Below are positions 53,678 through 63,918 of a DNA stretch of 64,000 bases, piece by piece. Origin of the DNA: Acetobacter cibinongensis. Lineage in GTDB: Bacteria > Pseudomonadota > Alphaproteobacteria > Acetobacterales > Acetobacteraceae. Location of the stretch: positions 99,604-163,603 of the forward strand of contig NZ_BAMV01000003.1 of the NCBI RefSeq assembly GCF_000963925.1. The letters run 5' to 3'. Position 1 is the stretch's first letter. Every line of letters begins with the position of its first letter. A model generated the notes under the pieces. That model was not told the DNA's origin. It saw only the letters and a list, made by a program, of their open reading frames with translations, and ran no database searches. A program made the position numbers and the translations under genes.

Positions 53678-56050
53678 TCAAAAATCTGCGGAAATAGTGC
53701 CCATGGCCACAAAGGGAGACCCGATGACGTAGGTTGGAGCAGAGCCTTTGATGGTTGTGCCAAGTATCCCTTTTTGCGTCGTGGCAGCCGCTGTATAACC
53801 GTATGTTGAGGACAGGTAATGTTCGTCACCCATGTTAACCAGATTGAGTTTTATTTTGGGAGTTACATGACCGATCTTAGGTAGATTTCTCCCGACACCC
53901 AGATTGGCAGTGATATAACCGGGAAGACGCTGGTCGTTCATGAGTGTTGCATACTGTGACCCAGTGTAAGTTAAAGTGAAATTGCCAAACCATGTGCCGT
54001 CGTTATAGGTCAGGCCGAGGGAACCGGAATATCTGGGCGCACCGACCTCTTCTTTGCCTTTTGTGCGCAGGTAATCACCACTATAGGCGAGATTGTTACC
54101 ATTTTTAGTGCGTAAATACTGGCCGGACGCATAGGCGCTGACATGATGCCATGGGTGTGTCGCAATTTCTGCTTGCACACCAAAGGCTTCCATGCCGCCA
54201 GCGTTGATCAACTGGGTAATGGTTGAGGTTGAGCCTGCCACGTAGCTTTCCGCAGAAACCTGATGGTTGGTAACGTTGTAATGGAAACCAGCAACATTGG
54301 CCATGAGCAGCCCAGAGTAGCGATACCCCAGCTCTTCAGTAATCATATACTCAGGCTTGTAATCAATTAACGGTGCAGATTCAGCTTTACCTGTTGTACG
54401 GCTATATGAGGCGAGCTGAGAGCTTAAAGACGCAGGAAGATGATAGCCTGTTGTCCCGTTTACATAGATCTGATGATGGGGGTTAAAATTATAGTTGATC
54501 AAAACCTGTGGGGCGGGAACGAAAACATTCTTGACAGTTTTATAATTGGCCCCCACCAATTTTGGCAGATCCTGTGTGTATTGACGGTTGACCATGGCCA
54601 TTCTTATCCCGCCGTCAAGCGTCAGACGCCCGTTCAGGAATGACATTTTGTCATCTACAGCAAAACTATTCAGTTGCTGTAAACCATTTTCGTTATCCTC
54701 GCTCACCGGTATGCCGCCGTTGGCGGTCAAGGCGTTTCCGCTCCATTGCCCGCTTCCATTAACGGGATAAAACCTCATTTGCGCGGCTTCCTGTGCGTAG
54801 GAATACCAATAAGTCAGGCTCAGTGTATTAAATTTATGCTTCCAGTGCCCTGTTAATAACAGGCCCGAGGACAAGGTATACCAGTTTGAAACCTCGGCAG
54901 TGGTTAGGGTCTTGCTGGAAGAAGAGTATCCGGGAAGATTTTTATAATCGTCTAGAGAACTGTAGCTCTCTGCACCCACAAAGCCATTTTTAACAGGAAC
55001 AGTTGCGCCGTAATAATAGGGACCATGAAATTCAACAGAGTAGGCTTGAGCATCAAGGCTTAAACCATTCCCAAAACTGAAGTGGTTTTTAAGTGTTCCA
55101 TATACTGCGCCGGTATTTTTGCCATTGAGGCCAACATAATGGGTCGCACCCGGGCTATATTGGTCGCTCAGACCATATTTCATCCCGTATGTTTTCCAGT
55201 TTGCAAGAGAAGGGTAAAGCCATTCACCCTGTGAGGCCTTTGTCCAACCAAAAATAACTTTTGACTCGCTTCCCCGGGCCCACTTCTTGGTCAAGGCAGA
55301 GTCAACATGCCACCTCTCAATGTCACCAACACCGCGCCACATATCCCCACGGGAATAGGAGCCAGAGGCAAATGCATACGCACCTGTATGCCCAATTTCT
55401 CCAGTATCGTACCGGATGAAATCCTTGTTTGTTCCATATGACCCACCGGACCCTGCAACATATACATGGTGATGATCTGCCGGCCCCCTGATGGTGGCAG
55501 ATATTTCAGCGCCGGTTGCGTTATAGGTCGGGGAATTGATATCCACCGACCCCTGCATAACATTGACCTGCCCCATATTCTGGCTGTCAACTAGAGAAGG
55601 CGTGTAGGTGCTGTAGGTGAACGGGTTGGCAGCAGGCATCCCTTCAAATGTCATGCCAATTTCAGCCTGACCCATACCGCGAATATGAATTGTGGAAAAA
55701 GATGTGGTGAGTGGACCTTCACTGGTTGAAACCACACCGGGCAGTGTTGCAATCAGAGACTCTATTGTAGAGGTAGGTGACTGCATCTCTATATAAGAAT
55801 GGGAGAGCGAACTGACCGTTTGGGCGACAGTATGCCTTACCATCATGCCAGTACCAGACACTTTGCGGCGTTCAGTCACATCAATAGCTTCGTCTCTGTT
55901 CCGGGGCTTTGCCGCATCTTTCTTTTGACGGCGAGAGTCCTTTTTCTTGTCTGAGGGAGTGTGCGCCGCGCTCGCCTGAGCATGTACGGTGGAGACGGCA
56001 ATATGCTCGAAACAAAAACAGCATGTTGTGAGGAACAAGAATTTTTTCAT
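53678..56050 (-). CDS. TonB-dependent outer-membrane receptor
   Basis: An outer-membrane transporter of 790 residues from ATG 56050, which gives a signal peptide (MKKFLFLTTCCFCF... ending at VHAQA). A Lys/Arg-rich linker follows, then the plug domain with SPTSTIESLIATLPGVVSTSEG, IHIRGMGQAEIGMTFEG and a GQVNVMQGSVDINSPTYNATGAEI block. The barrel ends in Phe (TISADF). The plug differs from classic siderophore receptors (no FLIRGF block), so the ligand could be a metal chelate, carbohydrate or another nutrient. No clear Fur box was found upstream. The phospholipase C gene follows. Confidence 0.9.
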   Translation of the reverse strand: MKKFLFLTTCCFCFEHIAVSTVHAQASAAHTPSDKKKDSRRQKKDAAKPRNRDEAIDVTERRKVSGTGMMVRHTVAQTVSSLSHSYIEMQSPTSTIESLIATLPGVVSTSEGPLTTSFSTIHIRGMGQAEIGMTFEGMPAANPFTYSTYTPSLVDSQNMGQVNVMQGSVDINSPTYNATGAEISATIRGPADHHHVYVAGSGGSYGTNKDFIRYDTGEIGHTGAYAFASGSYSRGDMWRGVGDIERWHVDSALTKKWARGSESKVIFGWTKASQGEWLYPSLANWKTYGMKYGLSDQYSPGATHYVGLNGKNTGAVYGTLKNHFSFGNGLSLDAQAYSVEFHGPYYYGATVPVKNGFVGAESYSSLDDYKNLPGYSSSSKTLTTAEVSNWYTLSSGLLLTGHWKHKFNTLSLTYWYSYAQEAAQMRFYPVNGSGQWSGNALTANGGIPVSEDNENGLQQLNSFAVDDKMSFLNGRLTLDGGIRMAMVNRQYTQDLPKLVGANYKTVKNVFVPAPQVLINYNFNPHHQIYVNGTTGYHLPASLSSQLASYSRTTGKAESAPLIDYKPEYMITEELGYRYSGLLMANVAGFHYNVTNHQVSAESYVAGSTSTITQLINAGGMEAFGVQAEIATHPWHHVSAYASGQYLRTKNGNNLAYSGDYLRTKGKEEVGAPRYSGSLGLTYNDGTWFGNFTLTYTGSQYATLMNDQRLPGYITANLGVGRNLPKIGHVTPKIKLNLVNMGDEHYLSSTYGYTAAATTQKGILGTTIKGSAPTYVIGSPFVAMGTISADF

Positions 56051-56267
56051 GTTGGCTGCCCAATACACCAAAGGTAGGGCTTCCATTTCCCGAAAAAGTT
56101 TATGTCGACAAGCCTGATCAGGATATTTCATTATAACACTATAAAAGTGTCATATTATATTAATAACAATAGAAATAATAACGATGTTTAAAAATTAATT
56201 TAATGTCAATACTGAAATTTATGCAGCCAATTTTCCAAAGGTTGTTTGTTATGCAGAAACAACAACA

Positions 56268-56292
56268 GGACTCTTTTTTAAATAAGAGTCCT
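56268..56292 (-). terminator. Hairpin after RcnB-like gene
   Basis: A perfect nine-pair stem, AGGACTCTT with AAGAGTCCT, and a seven-base loop, downstream of the RcnB-like stop on the minus strand. The trailing T run is poor (GTTGTTGTTTC), so efficiency is uncertain. Confidence 0.55.
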
Positions 56293-56335
56293 GCCACGGG
56301 TACTATGAAAATAGGAACCAAAGACGTGAGTCTTT

Positions 56336-56764
56336 TTAATACCCGCTATAGCCTTGAGCCTGATTGGCAATGATGTTGGAAATGACGCCCGTTGCAATAG
56401 CTGTCAGGAGAAAAGTTCCACCGTAGTTGATCCAGCGGTAACCATTCGGCGGGGCATAAAGGCCATTATAGCCGTGCCAATTATCAACATAATATCCGCC
56501 GCCATCATAGCGCTCGCCGCGGTGCCAGTCTCTTTGCCGTTCACCACCATTCCATCCGCCACGGTTGCGGGCTTGTGGTTCGGGTCCACCGCGTCTTTGG
56601 TCAAAATTCTGTCTGAGGGCAGGGGGGCCACGGTCAGCATGCGCGTCTGGCGGGCCGCCGGGGCCGCCTCGGTCTGGGCCAGGAGCAGCGTTGGCTGCGC
56701 CAGCTGTCAGCATAAGTGCAATCACAAGAAAACCTGCGCTGAGCTTGTTAAAAAAAGTTGCCAT
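56336..56764 (-). CDS. RcnB-family periplasmic protein
   Basis: A 142-residue protein with a signal peptide (FLVIALMLTAGAANA), then a Gly/Pro/Arg/Asp-rich low-complexity middle, and a C-terminal RcnB-like segment WHGYNGLYAPPNGYRWINYGG followed by FLLTAIATGVISNII. RcnB in E. coli is a periplasmic protein linked to nickel/cobalt homeostasis; related proteins in other bacteria have no proven role. No RcnA efflux gene is adjacent. Confidence 0.8.
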   Translation of the reverse strand: MATFFNKLSAGFLVIALMLTAGAANAAPGPDRGGPGGPPDAHADRGPPALRQNFDQRRGGPEPQARNRGGWNGGERQRDWHRGERYDGGGYYVDNWHGYNGLYAPPNGYRWINYGGTFLLTAIATGVISNIIANQAQGYSGY

Positions 56765-56897
56765 TGTTTATCTGCTCCACTGAGTCACTCAGTTACTTAA
56801 ATCTGAACTGGTGGCGGAATTGTGGTTGCTTTTGTAAGGGTTTTGACACGAAACCCTTACAAGGCAGGCAGACTATTTTTGTGGATATTACAAAGCT

Positions 56898-58556
56898 TTA
56901 GAGGTTTGCAATAACTTTCAGGCCCACAAGGGCTGCGTCCGGAATATGAGATGTTTCACCCGGTCTGATCATGTACTGAAACTGCGGTTGGATCAGCACG
57001 CCCGGAAAGGCATCAATGGCGTAATAGGCCTCAATGACGTGAGAATCTGTTTGCGGAGCCAGTACCTGCTCACCCAGAGATAATCCTGCGTCCCGTGCCA
57101 GCATTTGCCCCAGTTCTTTACGGTGGCTGACATGGTACCAGGAATACAGAATACCGAGCCGGTCAGTGACTCGGTTGGGGAAGATGCTGTTGAAAGACAG
57201 GCCACCATATGCCTCGTCGGAAATGGAAGAGACGTGAGGCGTGTTATGGATATACCCGGCCATTAAGTACCCGCCCGCCATCTGGTTACGGCCACCACGG
57301 CGGTAGATCATCTGGTCGCCTTCAAACCAGAACATATCCATCGGGGCGCTATGCAGACGGTTGGCATTTACAACCAGATTGGCGGGTTTGGTTCCCAGCA
57401 CGTCAGGGTAGCGGGATGTGTCATGCGCATACCCAAACACATAATGGCCAGGTAGCCGGTTACGGGTCAGGAAAGGCTGCCATGTAAATTCAATGGGCAA
57501 CATCAGACCTGTTGAATCTTCACTGCCCCAAGACCAGCCGCTTGGATTACTGGCAAGCGGGCTGACCTGATAGGCACCCACCTGCAACAGAGTGTCTCGT
57601 GTAGGGCGAAAGCGCAGACGACTGCCCCATGTTGCTTTGGGGTAAACGGCAAAGCCCGGGTCAACTTTCAGGGCTACGGGAGCCGAGCAGGTCACCATGA
57701 AAGAACAGATCAACGGAGATGTTGCAAAAACGTGGGTCAGGGACATACGGCCGAAAGTAATATCCATGCGGTTCTGCAAGAATTTCTTTTCCGCGTAAAA
57801 ATCGACAAGATGCGCGACCACGTGCCCGGACAGACCATAAACTTCCATCAGGTTGACATAGTAATCCCCCACGCGGTCATGGGAGACTTCACGTCCGGCA
57901 CGGTTCATGAGGAGTGTATGAACAGACCAACCATTCAGGCCTGCCATTTTACCAAGGTCAAAGTTCATCTGTAGCGTTAGCTCGTGCACATAATCCATGC
58001 CGCGCCGCATGCCGCCATTAATGTCGGCCATGGATTCTCCTTTATAAGCAAAGGAAAATACGAAGCCCTTTTTCTGCAAACGCTGGCGGAAAGGCATGAT
58101 GACGGGCAATAGATGAGATGAACCCGTTGTCGGCACGTAATATGGATCTTCCATATCCGTGTGGCGGAGCGCGTCTATTTCTGAGGGAAGAAGCCATGAA
58201 ACTGCTTCACCACCACTGAGGGAGTCTAGCTCCATCTTGTGAAAAGTTTTTGCGCCTTCATAGTTATCTGTTGATGGCACAACCATGGTTGCAAAACCTG
58301 GCCATGGGGAAAGAGGCACACCACTTAATGGAAGGGGAGAGTTTTTAGGTCTTTGCAGCACCCGTGGGTCCGGCAATTGGCCAGCAGTAGCGTCTGTTTT
58401 AGGGGAGACATCAATATAGACGGTGTGCGGCATTGTGGGTGGTGGTGGCGATGGAGGTTTTTCGGCTTGCTGCGCCTGCGCAACACCCAGGCACCAAAGA
58501 AGAGAAACCCCTCCAGCAAAGAGAGACAGAGATGAGAGATATGTGTTGCGCGGCAT
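56898..58556 (-). CDS. OprB-family carbohydrate-selective porin
   Basis: An outer-membrane porin of 552 residues. The ATG at 58556 gives a clean signal peptide (TYLSSLSLFAGGVSLLWCLG, cut near AQAQQ); the frame extends upstream only from a TTG. After a Pro-rich linker come the OprB-type strands FSFAYKGESMADINGGMRRGMDY, then LQNRMDITFGRMSLTHVF and PGVLIQPQFQYMIRPGE near the end, which is the standard OprB C-terminal block. Such porins admit glucose and other sugars. It reads in the same direction as pdc, about 375 bases downstream of it. The gap holds the pdc terminator and nothing else recognised. Confidence 0.9.
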   Translation of the reverse strand: MPRNTYLSSLSLFAGGVSLLWCLGVAQAQQAEKPPSPPPPTMPHTVYIDVSPKTDATAGQLPDPRVLQRPKNSPLPLSGVPLSPWPGFATMVVPSTDNYEGAKTFHKMELDSLSGGEAVSWLLPSEIDALRHTDMEDPYYVPTTGSSHLLPVIMPFRQRLQKKGFVFSFAYKGESMADINGGMRRGMDYVHELTLQMNFDLGKMAGLNGWSVHTLLMNRAGREVSHDRVGDYYVNLMEVYGLSGHVVAHLVDFYAEKKFLQNRMDITFGRMSLTHVFATSPLICSFMVTCSAPVALKVDPGFAVYPKATWGSRLRFRPTRDTLLQVGAYQVSPLASNPSGWSWGSEDSTGLMLPIEFTWQPFLTRNRLPGHYVFGYAHDTSRYPDVLGTKPANLVVNANRLHSAPMDMFWFEGDQMIYRRGGRNQMAGGYLMAGYIHNTPHVSSISDEAYGGLSFNSIFPNRVTDRLGILYSWYHVSHRKELGQMLARDAGLSLGEQVLAPQTDSHVIEAYYAIDAFPGVLIQPQFQYMIRPGETSHIPDAALVGLKVIANL

Positions 58557-58860
58557 GATCGGACCATCGGTAAAGTGTGGCATCAAGCCATATGGGAAGA
58601 AAAACCTGAAAACTTGTGCAGCAGAAGGGTTTTTCCATTTGCCGCCAAAGGAAAAGCCATCAAGGGAATGCAAAATTTTCAAGCTGGATTAGGGGAGTGC
58701 CCGGAATAGTGTTTGCAAAAGCAAGCCACATCGTAGGGGCGTTTCAAGGTGTTCCTGATATTAATAAAAACTTTAATCAGGATACCATATTTTATGACAA
58801 GTGCGTGAAAAAACAGGAGTATTTTAGTACACAAAAACGTTAGCAGCGGGAACCAATCAT

Positions 58861-58903
58861 AAAAAAAGCCTGCCACCGCTTTTACGCAGTGGCAGACTTT
58901 TAA
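58861..58903 (-). terminator. Terminator of pdc
   Basis: A twelve-pair stem (GCCTGCCACCGC with GCAGTGGCAGAC, some G-T pairs) with a run of seven T on the minus strand, 28 bases after the pdc stop. A-rich DNA on the other side might also allow function in reverse. Confidence 0.85.
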
Positions 58904-58930
58904 AAAAACTGTCTGATTTAAAAAATTAGA

Positions 58931-60607
58931 TTAGACAGCCTGTGGTTTGCGGGCATTGGCAGATGCAACGCGCTTGCCCCATTTTACTAGTGTTTCGGTG
59001 CAGTCGGAGCGTTCAATGCTGCATTCGATGATGGTTGGGCCACGACGGTTTGCTTTTGCCTGTTTGATGGCATCTTCAAGTTCAGCCGCTGTTTTTGCGT
59101 GCAGACCCAGACCATGACCTTCACCAGCGTTGAACACTTCCATCAGACCGGCATAATCCCAGTTTTTGATGTAGTTGTATGGGCCGTCATGAATTGCAAT
59201 TTCGATGACATAACCACGGTTGTTCACCAGGAAGATGATAACCGGCAGTTCGTAGCGCACCATCTGTGCGACTTCCTGCGCGGTTAGCTGGAAGGAACCG
59301 TCACCCACCATCACAACATGCTGGCGATCCTGAGACCCCATGGCATTGCCGAAGGAAGAGGGAACAGACCAGCCAATATGGCCCCACTGCATTTCTGTCT
59401 CAACGCGGGCACCGCGTGGCAGATGCATACGCATGGCGTTGAACCAGGAATCACCAGTTTCAGCAACCAATGTGGTGTCAGATGTCAGCATGGCGTTAAT
59501 CTGACGGGCCATTTCATCATTGGTCAGGCGCGCATCAGGTTTGCTCGCAGCAATTTCAGGCTTCGTGTAGGTTGAAGTCTGAGCAGAGTGCGGACGAGCT
59601 GAAACTTTTGCCGTCAGCGCTGTCAGGAATTCCGGCAGGGTAAAGCCTTCAAAGGCCTGACCTTTTACCGTTACGCGGTTGGTTTCTGCCAGCAACACTT
59701 TGTCGCCCTTAGGCCAAGCCGTCCAGCCAACAGTGGAGTAATCGTTAAAGACTGGGGCCACGCAAACCAGCGCGTCTGCTTTTTCGATCAGATCCTGTGT
59801 GCCGGGAGAAGACACTTCGCCCCAGTATAGTCCACGGAAGCCAGCATGATCTTCCGGGAAGAAGCCTTTAGCAGCGGCCATAATGGCAACGCCACATTCC
59901 AGCTTGTCAGCAAGAGCCTCGGTTTCTTTCAGGGCGTGTGCTGCCCGTAGCTTGCTGCCAACCAGCATAGCCACATTTTCAGCACCGTTCAGGAAGCTGA
60001 CTGCGGCATCTACAGCAGCATTCAGGCTAACCGTGTCTGTGGATGGGTGTGAAAGCAGGCTGGAAACAGGGCCCGGACGGACGCATTCCTGTGCGGACAC
60101 GTTACAGGCAATTTCCAGATAAACCGGCTTGCTTTCACGCAATGCAGAGCGAATGACGTGGTCAATTTTTGCTGGTGCGGAGGCTGCATCGGTAATGCTC
60201 TCAGCCGCACAGGTGACGTGGCGTACCATTTCAAGCTGATAGCCATAATCGGTCGTGCCAATTGTATGGTGCAGCACATGGCCAGAGCCGTAGTCGTTGC
60301 TGTTGGGTGAGCCAGACACAAGAATAACCGGCAGGTTTTCTGCGTAGGCACCGCCAATGGCGTTCATGGCGGAAATGGCACCAACGCTGAAAGTGACCAC
60401 TGCAGCAGCAGCACCGTGTGCGCGGGCATAGCCTTCAGCGCTAAAGCCACAGTTCAGTTCATTACAGCAATAGATCTGCTGCATGTCTTTGTTCAGGAGG
60501 AGCTGGTCCAACAGAACAAGGTTGTAGTCGCCCGCTACAGCAAAATGGTGCTTCAGTCCGATCTGGGCGAGACGATCGGCAAGATACATACCAACAGTGT
60601 AAGTCAT
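58931..60607 (-). CDS. pdc: Pyruvate decarboxylase
   Basis: A cytoplasmic thiamine-diphosphate enzyme of 558 residues that converts pyruvate to acetaldehyde and CO2, a hallmark of acetic acid bacteria and Zymomonas. The N-terminus [20 protein letters not shown] and [16 protein letters not shown] carry the PDC signature; [14 protein letters not shown] holds the catalytic glutamate; VLHHTIG is the HH pair found in PDC. The cofactor motif is [18 protein letters not shown] followed by [10 protein letters not shown]. The ATG at 60607 has GAGGAGA seven bases upstream, so the longer frame to 60688 is not used. The gene is divergent from gdh across an AT-rich region and has its own terminator. Confidence 0.98.
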   Translation of the reverse strand: MTYTVGMYLADRLAQIGLKHHFAVAGDYNLVLLDQLLLNKDMQQIYCCNELNCGFSAEGYARAHGAAAAVVTFSVGAISAMNAIGGAYAENLPVILVSGSPNSNDYGSGHVLHHTIGTTDYGYQLEMVRHVTCAAESITDAASAPAKIDHVIRSALRESKPVYLEIACNVSAQECVRPGPVSSLLSHPSTDTVSLNAAVDAAVSFLNGAENVAMLVGSKLRAAHALKETEALADKLECGVAIMAAAKGFFPEDHAGFRGLYWGEVSSPGTQDLIEKADALVCVAPVFNDYSTVGWTAWPKGDKVLLAETNRVTVKGQAFEGFTLPEFLTALTAKVSARPHSAQTSTYTKPEIAASKPDARLTNDEMARQINAMLTSDTTLVAETGDSWFNAMRMHLPRGARVETEMQWGHIGWSVPSSFGNAMGSQDRQHVVMVGDGSFQLTAQEVAQMVRYELPVIIFLVNNRGYVIEIAIHDGPYNYIKNWDYAGLMEVFNAGEGHGLGLHAKTAAELEDAIKQAKANRRGPTIIECSIERSDCTETLVKWGKRVASANARKPQAV

Positions 60608-61432
60608 ATTAAATGTCTCCTCACTTTGCTTTAACGAAGCAGAGCCTTTACGGCTTCCTAAAGGCTCCTTCAGCACACAAATGTCCAATATATGAACGAT
60701 ACAATTTGCATATTTATTTTATATGGGAGAGGAAAGTTTTTAGTGGAAATAAGGACTAAAAAACTAGAAAAAAGCTATATAAAACAACACGTTAATTGGT
60801 TTTTAATTTTTTGACTAAAATTAGGTTTTGGGTTCTGAGATTGGCAAAAAATAGCAATTTGCAGTTATCACGAACCCGTGATTTTCATGAAATTGTCAAG
60901 AAATCAGCTACAGCCAACATTGGAAAATTAAAAATAAAATTAAAATTTTTCCTTACTTATTTTAAAATAAAAAATAACTGATTCATGATAAAGCTTATTT
61001 ATATAAAACTATTCTTTATATATTGTTGTATTTATTATTCCTATGAGGTAGATAAATGATACTTATACAGCCGTGAACATTCCTCTTTTACCTAGATATA
61101 GCTTCCGGCGGTAGAGTGTTCAGCGAGTATTTTCAAAAGGTTGTTCATATTGCCTACGTTTTGGTCTGGCTTTCTTGACATGTATCAATGAATTAGACAC
61201 AGAACGGTTTCCTTCCCTCCAGAACGGCAAAGGCAAAACAACCGTATCTCAAGGTTGCCGGACATTTTCCAAAAATATGTTTTAGAAAATTGTCAGCAGT
61301 GTGTCGTGGCCGGGTTCCGAGCACAGGTCGCGCAGGCTTTCAGGCACCTTCAGGCGTATCTGGGGGCATTTTCCAACAGGGTCTTGTCTTACATGCGGGG
61401 CAGGGCATTTTTTCTTATAGTGGAGTGATAGC
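60608..61432. promoter_or_regulatory. Long AT-rich divergent region between pdc and gdh
   Basis: 825 bases without a convincing gene (two short frames at 60796 and 61290 lack coding features). It must hold the pdc promoter on the minus strand and the gdh promoter on the plus strand. A TTGACA hexamer at 61175-61180 is a candidate -35 for gdh, but no good -10 follows. Small palindromes (CACGaacCCGTG, TTTCATGAAA) lie near 60870-60890. Regulation cannot be read from the sequence. Confidence 0.55.
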
Positions 61433-63865
61433 ATGGGTGAAGGTCAACCCGCGGGGGGCCAGTCAGCCTTAGGTAATGCCTATCGTATCTTGTTTGCGGT
61501 CATCAGTTTTCTGGTGGGCGCAGTGCTTGTTTATGGTGGTAGTAAGCTGCTTCTTTTAGGCGGCTCGGCATATTACCTTCTGGCCGGTCTGGCATATTGT
61601 GTTCTGGCTGTTCTGTTTTTCGTAAAGCACCGTTTGGCTCTGCTGTTTACGGTTGTCATTTTTGCAGCAACTGTTGTGTGGGCTTTCTGCGATACGCCAG
61701 AAATCGGATATTGGGCTCTGCTGCCCCGTCTGGTTGTACCTGCCATCCTGTTTGCGTTGGGTCTGTGGGCTGCGGCAACGCTGCCGACTACGGTGTCTGC
61801 CACAAAACGCGTCAGTGTTTTCTCTGGTCTGGGTATTGTCGGGGCACTGCTGGTCACGCTGGTTGAAGCGTTCTTCCCGCATGGTCAGATCAGCAACCCG
61901 CAGGCAGCTGCCCCGGATCAGGTTGCGGAAAATACCAAAACCGATGCCCCGGAAGACTGGGAGTTCTTTGGTCGTAATGCTGCGGGCACGCGGTTTGCGC
62001 CCTATACTCAGATTACGCCAGATAACGTCAGCAAACTGAAAGTTGCCTGGGTTTATCATACCGGTCGCCGCACCAAAGGTGCAGGGACGGGTGTTGATGA
62101 AAATACGCCCCAGCAAATTGGGAATGTGCTGTATTCCTGCACCCCGGAAAACCTGATTACGGCACTGGATGCGGATACAGGCCGCCCAATCTGGAAGTTT
62201 GACGCCAAAGCACACTCTGCTGAGCACGTTACCTGCCGCGGTATCGGCTATTATGACATGGACAAAGATGTCAGCCTGACCGCCGAGGAAAAAGCCGCCA
62301 GCCCAGACCCGCTCTGCCGCCAGCGCATCCTCACCTCTACAGTTGATGCTCGCTTCATTGCTCTGGATGCCCATACGGGTGCCCTGTGCCCAGCGTTTGG
62401 TGACAACGGTGTTGTCGACATCAAAAAACAGATGGGCCCAACCGAAAACGGTAAACGCTATCACCCTACCTCCATTCCGGTGGTTATGGGGCATATTGCT
62501 GTTATTGGTGGCTGGGTGCGTGACATTGTGCACGGTGAGCCATCAGGTGTTGTGCGTGCGTATGATGTTCGCACCGGTGCTCTGGCATGGGCGTGGGATG
62601 TTGGTCGTCCTGATGATACGCAGGCTCCGGCTGAAGGTCAGGACTTCACGCAGGAAACGCCAAACGTCTGGACTATCCCGACATACGATAAAGACCTGAA
62701 CCTCGTTTACCTGCCAACCGGTAACGGCCCGCCAGACTACTGGGGTGGGGACCGTAATGCTGTAAAAGAGAAATTTGGCGCAGCCATTGTCGCGGTTGAA
62801 GCGACTACGGGTAAAACCAAATGGGTCTTCCAGACCGTGCATCATGACGTATGGGACTATGACCTGCCGTCTCAGCCTGTTCTGTATGATGTGACCAATG
62901 CGCAGGGTGAAAAAGTTCCTGCTCTTATCCAGACAACCAAAACCGGCCATATCTTTGTTGTGGACCGTCGCACCGGCCAGCCTGTTACAGAAGTGCAGGA
63001 ACGCTCCGTGCCAACGTCACCCGCAGCACAGGGTGAGCACCTGTCTCCCACGCAGCCTTTCTCTGTTGGTATGCCCATCATTGGCGCAGACCCGCTTACA
63101 GAAAGCTCCATGTGGGGTGTCAGCACCTTCGACCAGCTCTATTGCCGTATCATGTTTAAGGATTCGGTCTATGAAGGTCCATTCACCCCGCCGGGTGAAA
63201 AACCTTACATCGAATGGCCCAGCCTGCTGGGTGGCATGAACTGGGGCGGCATCTCTATTGATGAGCGCAAAGGCGTCATGTTCGTGAATGACATGCGTAT
63301 GCCTCTGCGTATGACCCTGGTGAACAAAGAAGAAGCCAAGCACTATAAGGTCTCTACCGACGAAGTGCCGGGCTTTATGGGCACAATTCGTCCGCAGGTT
63401 GCCGGGCCTTACGCTGGCGTTCGGATTGATATTCTTCAGTCTCCGCTGGAAGTGCCTTGCAACACGCCGCCCTTCGGCACCATGAGCGCCATTGACCTCA
63501 AAACCAAAAAACTGCTGTGGCAGGTCCCTATGGGCACTACGCAGGATCTGGGGCCAATGGGTATCAAAACCCACCTGCCGGTACCAATGGGCATGCCAAC
63601 GCTTGGTGGCCCAACGTCTACGGCGTCCGGCCTGCTGTTCTTTGCAGGTACGCAGGATTACTACCTGCGGGCACTTGAGTCCGCTACAGGTAAGGAAGTC
63701 TGGCGCGAACGTCTGCCGGTTGGCGCTGTTGCGGCACCGCTGATCTATAAGTCTCCCAAAACAGGGAAAGAGTATGTGGTCATCTCCGCAGGGGGCATGA
63801 GCCATTCACCAGACGTAGGGGATTATATTATCGCCTACACTCTGCCTGAAGGCACAGCACACTAA
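61433..63865 (+). CDS. gcd: Membrane-bound PQQ-dependent glucose dehydrogenase
   Basis: A quinoprotein of 810 residues that oxidises glucose to gluconolactone at the periplasmic face and passes electrons to ubiquinone. Five hydrophobic helices span residues 10-150. The eight-bladed propeller starts around DWEFFGRNAAGTRFAPYTQI. It contains YSCTPENLITALDADTGRP, QTVHHDVWDYDLPSQP (with the catalytic Asp region), TKTGHIFVVDRRTG, SSMWGVSTFDQLYCRIMF and NWGGISID, as in E. coli Gcd. Quinate dehydrogenases have the same layout, but the SMWG-FDQL-CRI block favours glucose. The start follows GTGGAGTGATAGC. A strong terminator ends the unit. Confidence 0.93.
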   Translation: MGEGQPAGGQSALGNAYRILFAVISFLVGAVLVYGGSKLLLLGGSAYYLLAGLAYCVLAVLFFVKHRLALLFTVVIFAATVVWAFCDTPEIGYWALLPRLVVPAILFALGLWAAATLPTTVSATKRVSVFSGLGIVGALLVTLVEAFFPHGQISNPQAAAPDQVAENTKTDAPEDWEFFGRNAAGTRFAPYTQITPDNVSKLKVAWVYHTGRRTKGAGTGVDENTPQQIGNVLYSCTPENLITALDADTGRPIWKFDAKAHSAEHVTCRGIGYYDMDKDVSLTAEEKAASPDPLCRQRILTSTVDARFIALDAHTGALCPAFGDNGVVDIKKQMGPTENGKRYHPTSIPVVMGHIAVIGGWVRDIVHGEPSGVVRAYDVRTGALAWAWDVGRPDDTQAPAEGQDFTQETPNVWTIPTYDKDLNLVYLPTGNGPPDYWGGDRNAVKEKFGAAIVAVEATTGKTKWVFQTVHHDVWDYDLPSQPVLYDVTNAQGEKVPALIQTTKTGHIFVVDRRTGQPVTEVQERSVPTSPAAQGEHLSPTQPFSVGMPIIGADPLTESSMWGVSTFDQLYCRIMFKDSVYEGPFTPPGEKPYIEWPSLLGGMNWGGISIDERKGVMFVNDMRMPLRMTLVNKEEAKHYKVSTDEVPGFMGTIRPQVAGPYAGVRIDILQSPLEVPCNTPPFGTMSAIDLKTKKLLWQVPMGTTQDLGPMGIKTHLPVPMGMPTLGGPTSTASGLLFFAGTQDYYLRALESATGKEVWRERLPVGAVAAPLIYKSPKTGKEYVVISAGGMSHSPDVGDYIIAYTLPEGTAH

Positions 63866-63890
63866 TTTAGAGTGTGTTGACCCAAGGAAA

Positions 63891-63918
63891 ATCCCCGCGA
63901 GAGCGGGGATTTTTTTTG
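63891..63918 (+). terminator. Terminator of glucose dehydrogenase gene
   Basis: An eight-pair stem (ATCCCCGC with GCGGGGAT) closed by a GAGA tetraloop and followed by eight T, 25 bases past the stop. Confidence 0.95.

Noticed and set aside
60796..60981. A 61-residue frame in the pdc/gdh gap
   Set aside because: It is Lys/Asn/Phe-rich, as expected from AT-rich non-coding DNA, with no ribosome-binding site and no domain.
61556..62533. A 325-residue minus-strand frame inside the glucose dehydrogenase gene
   Set aside because: It lies entirely within a well-supported gene and resembles no known protein.
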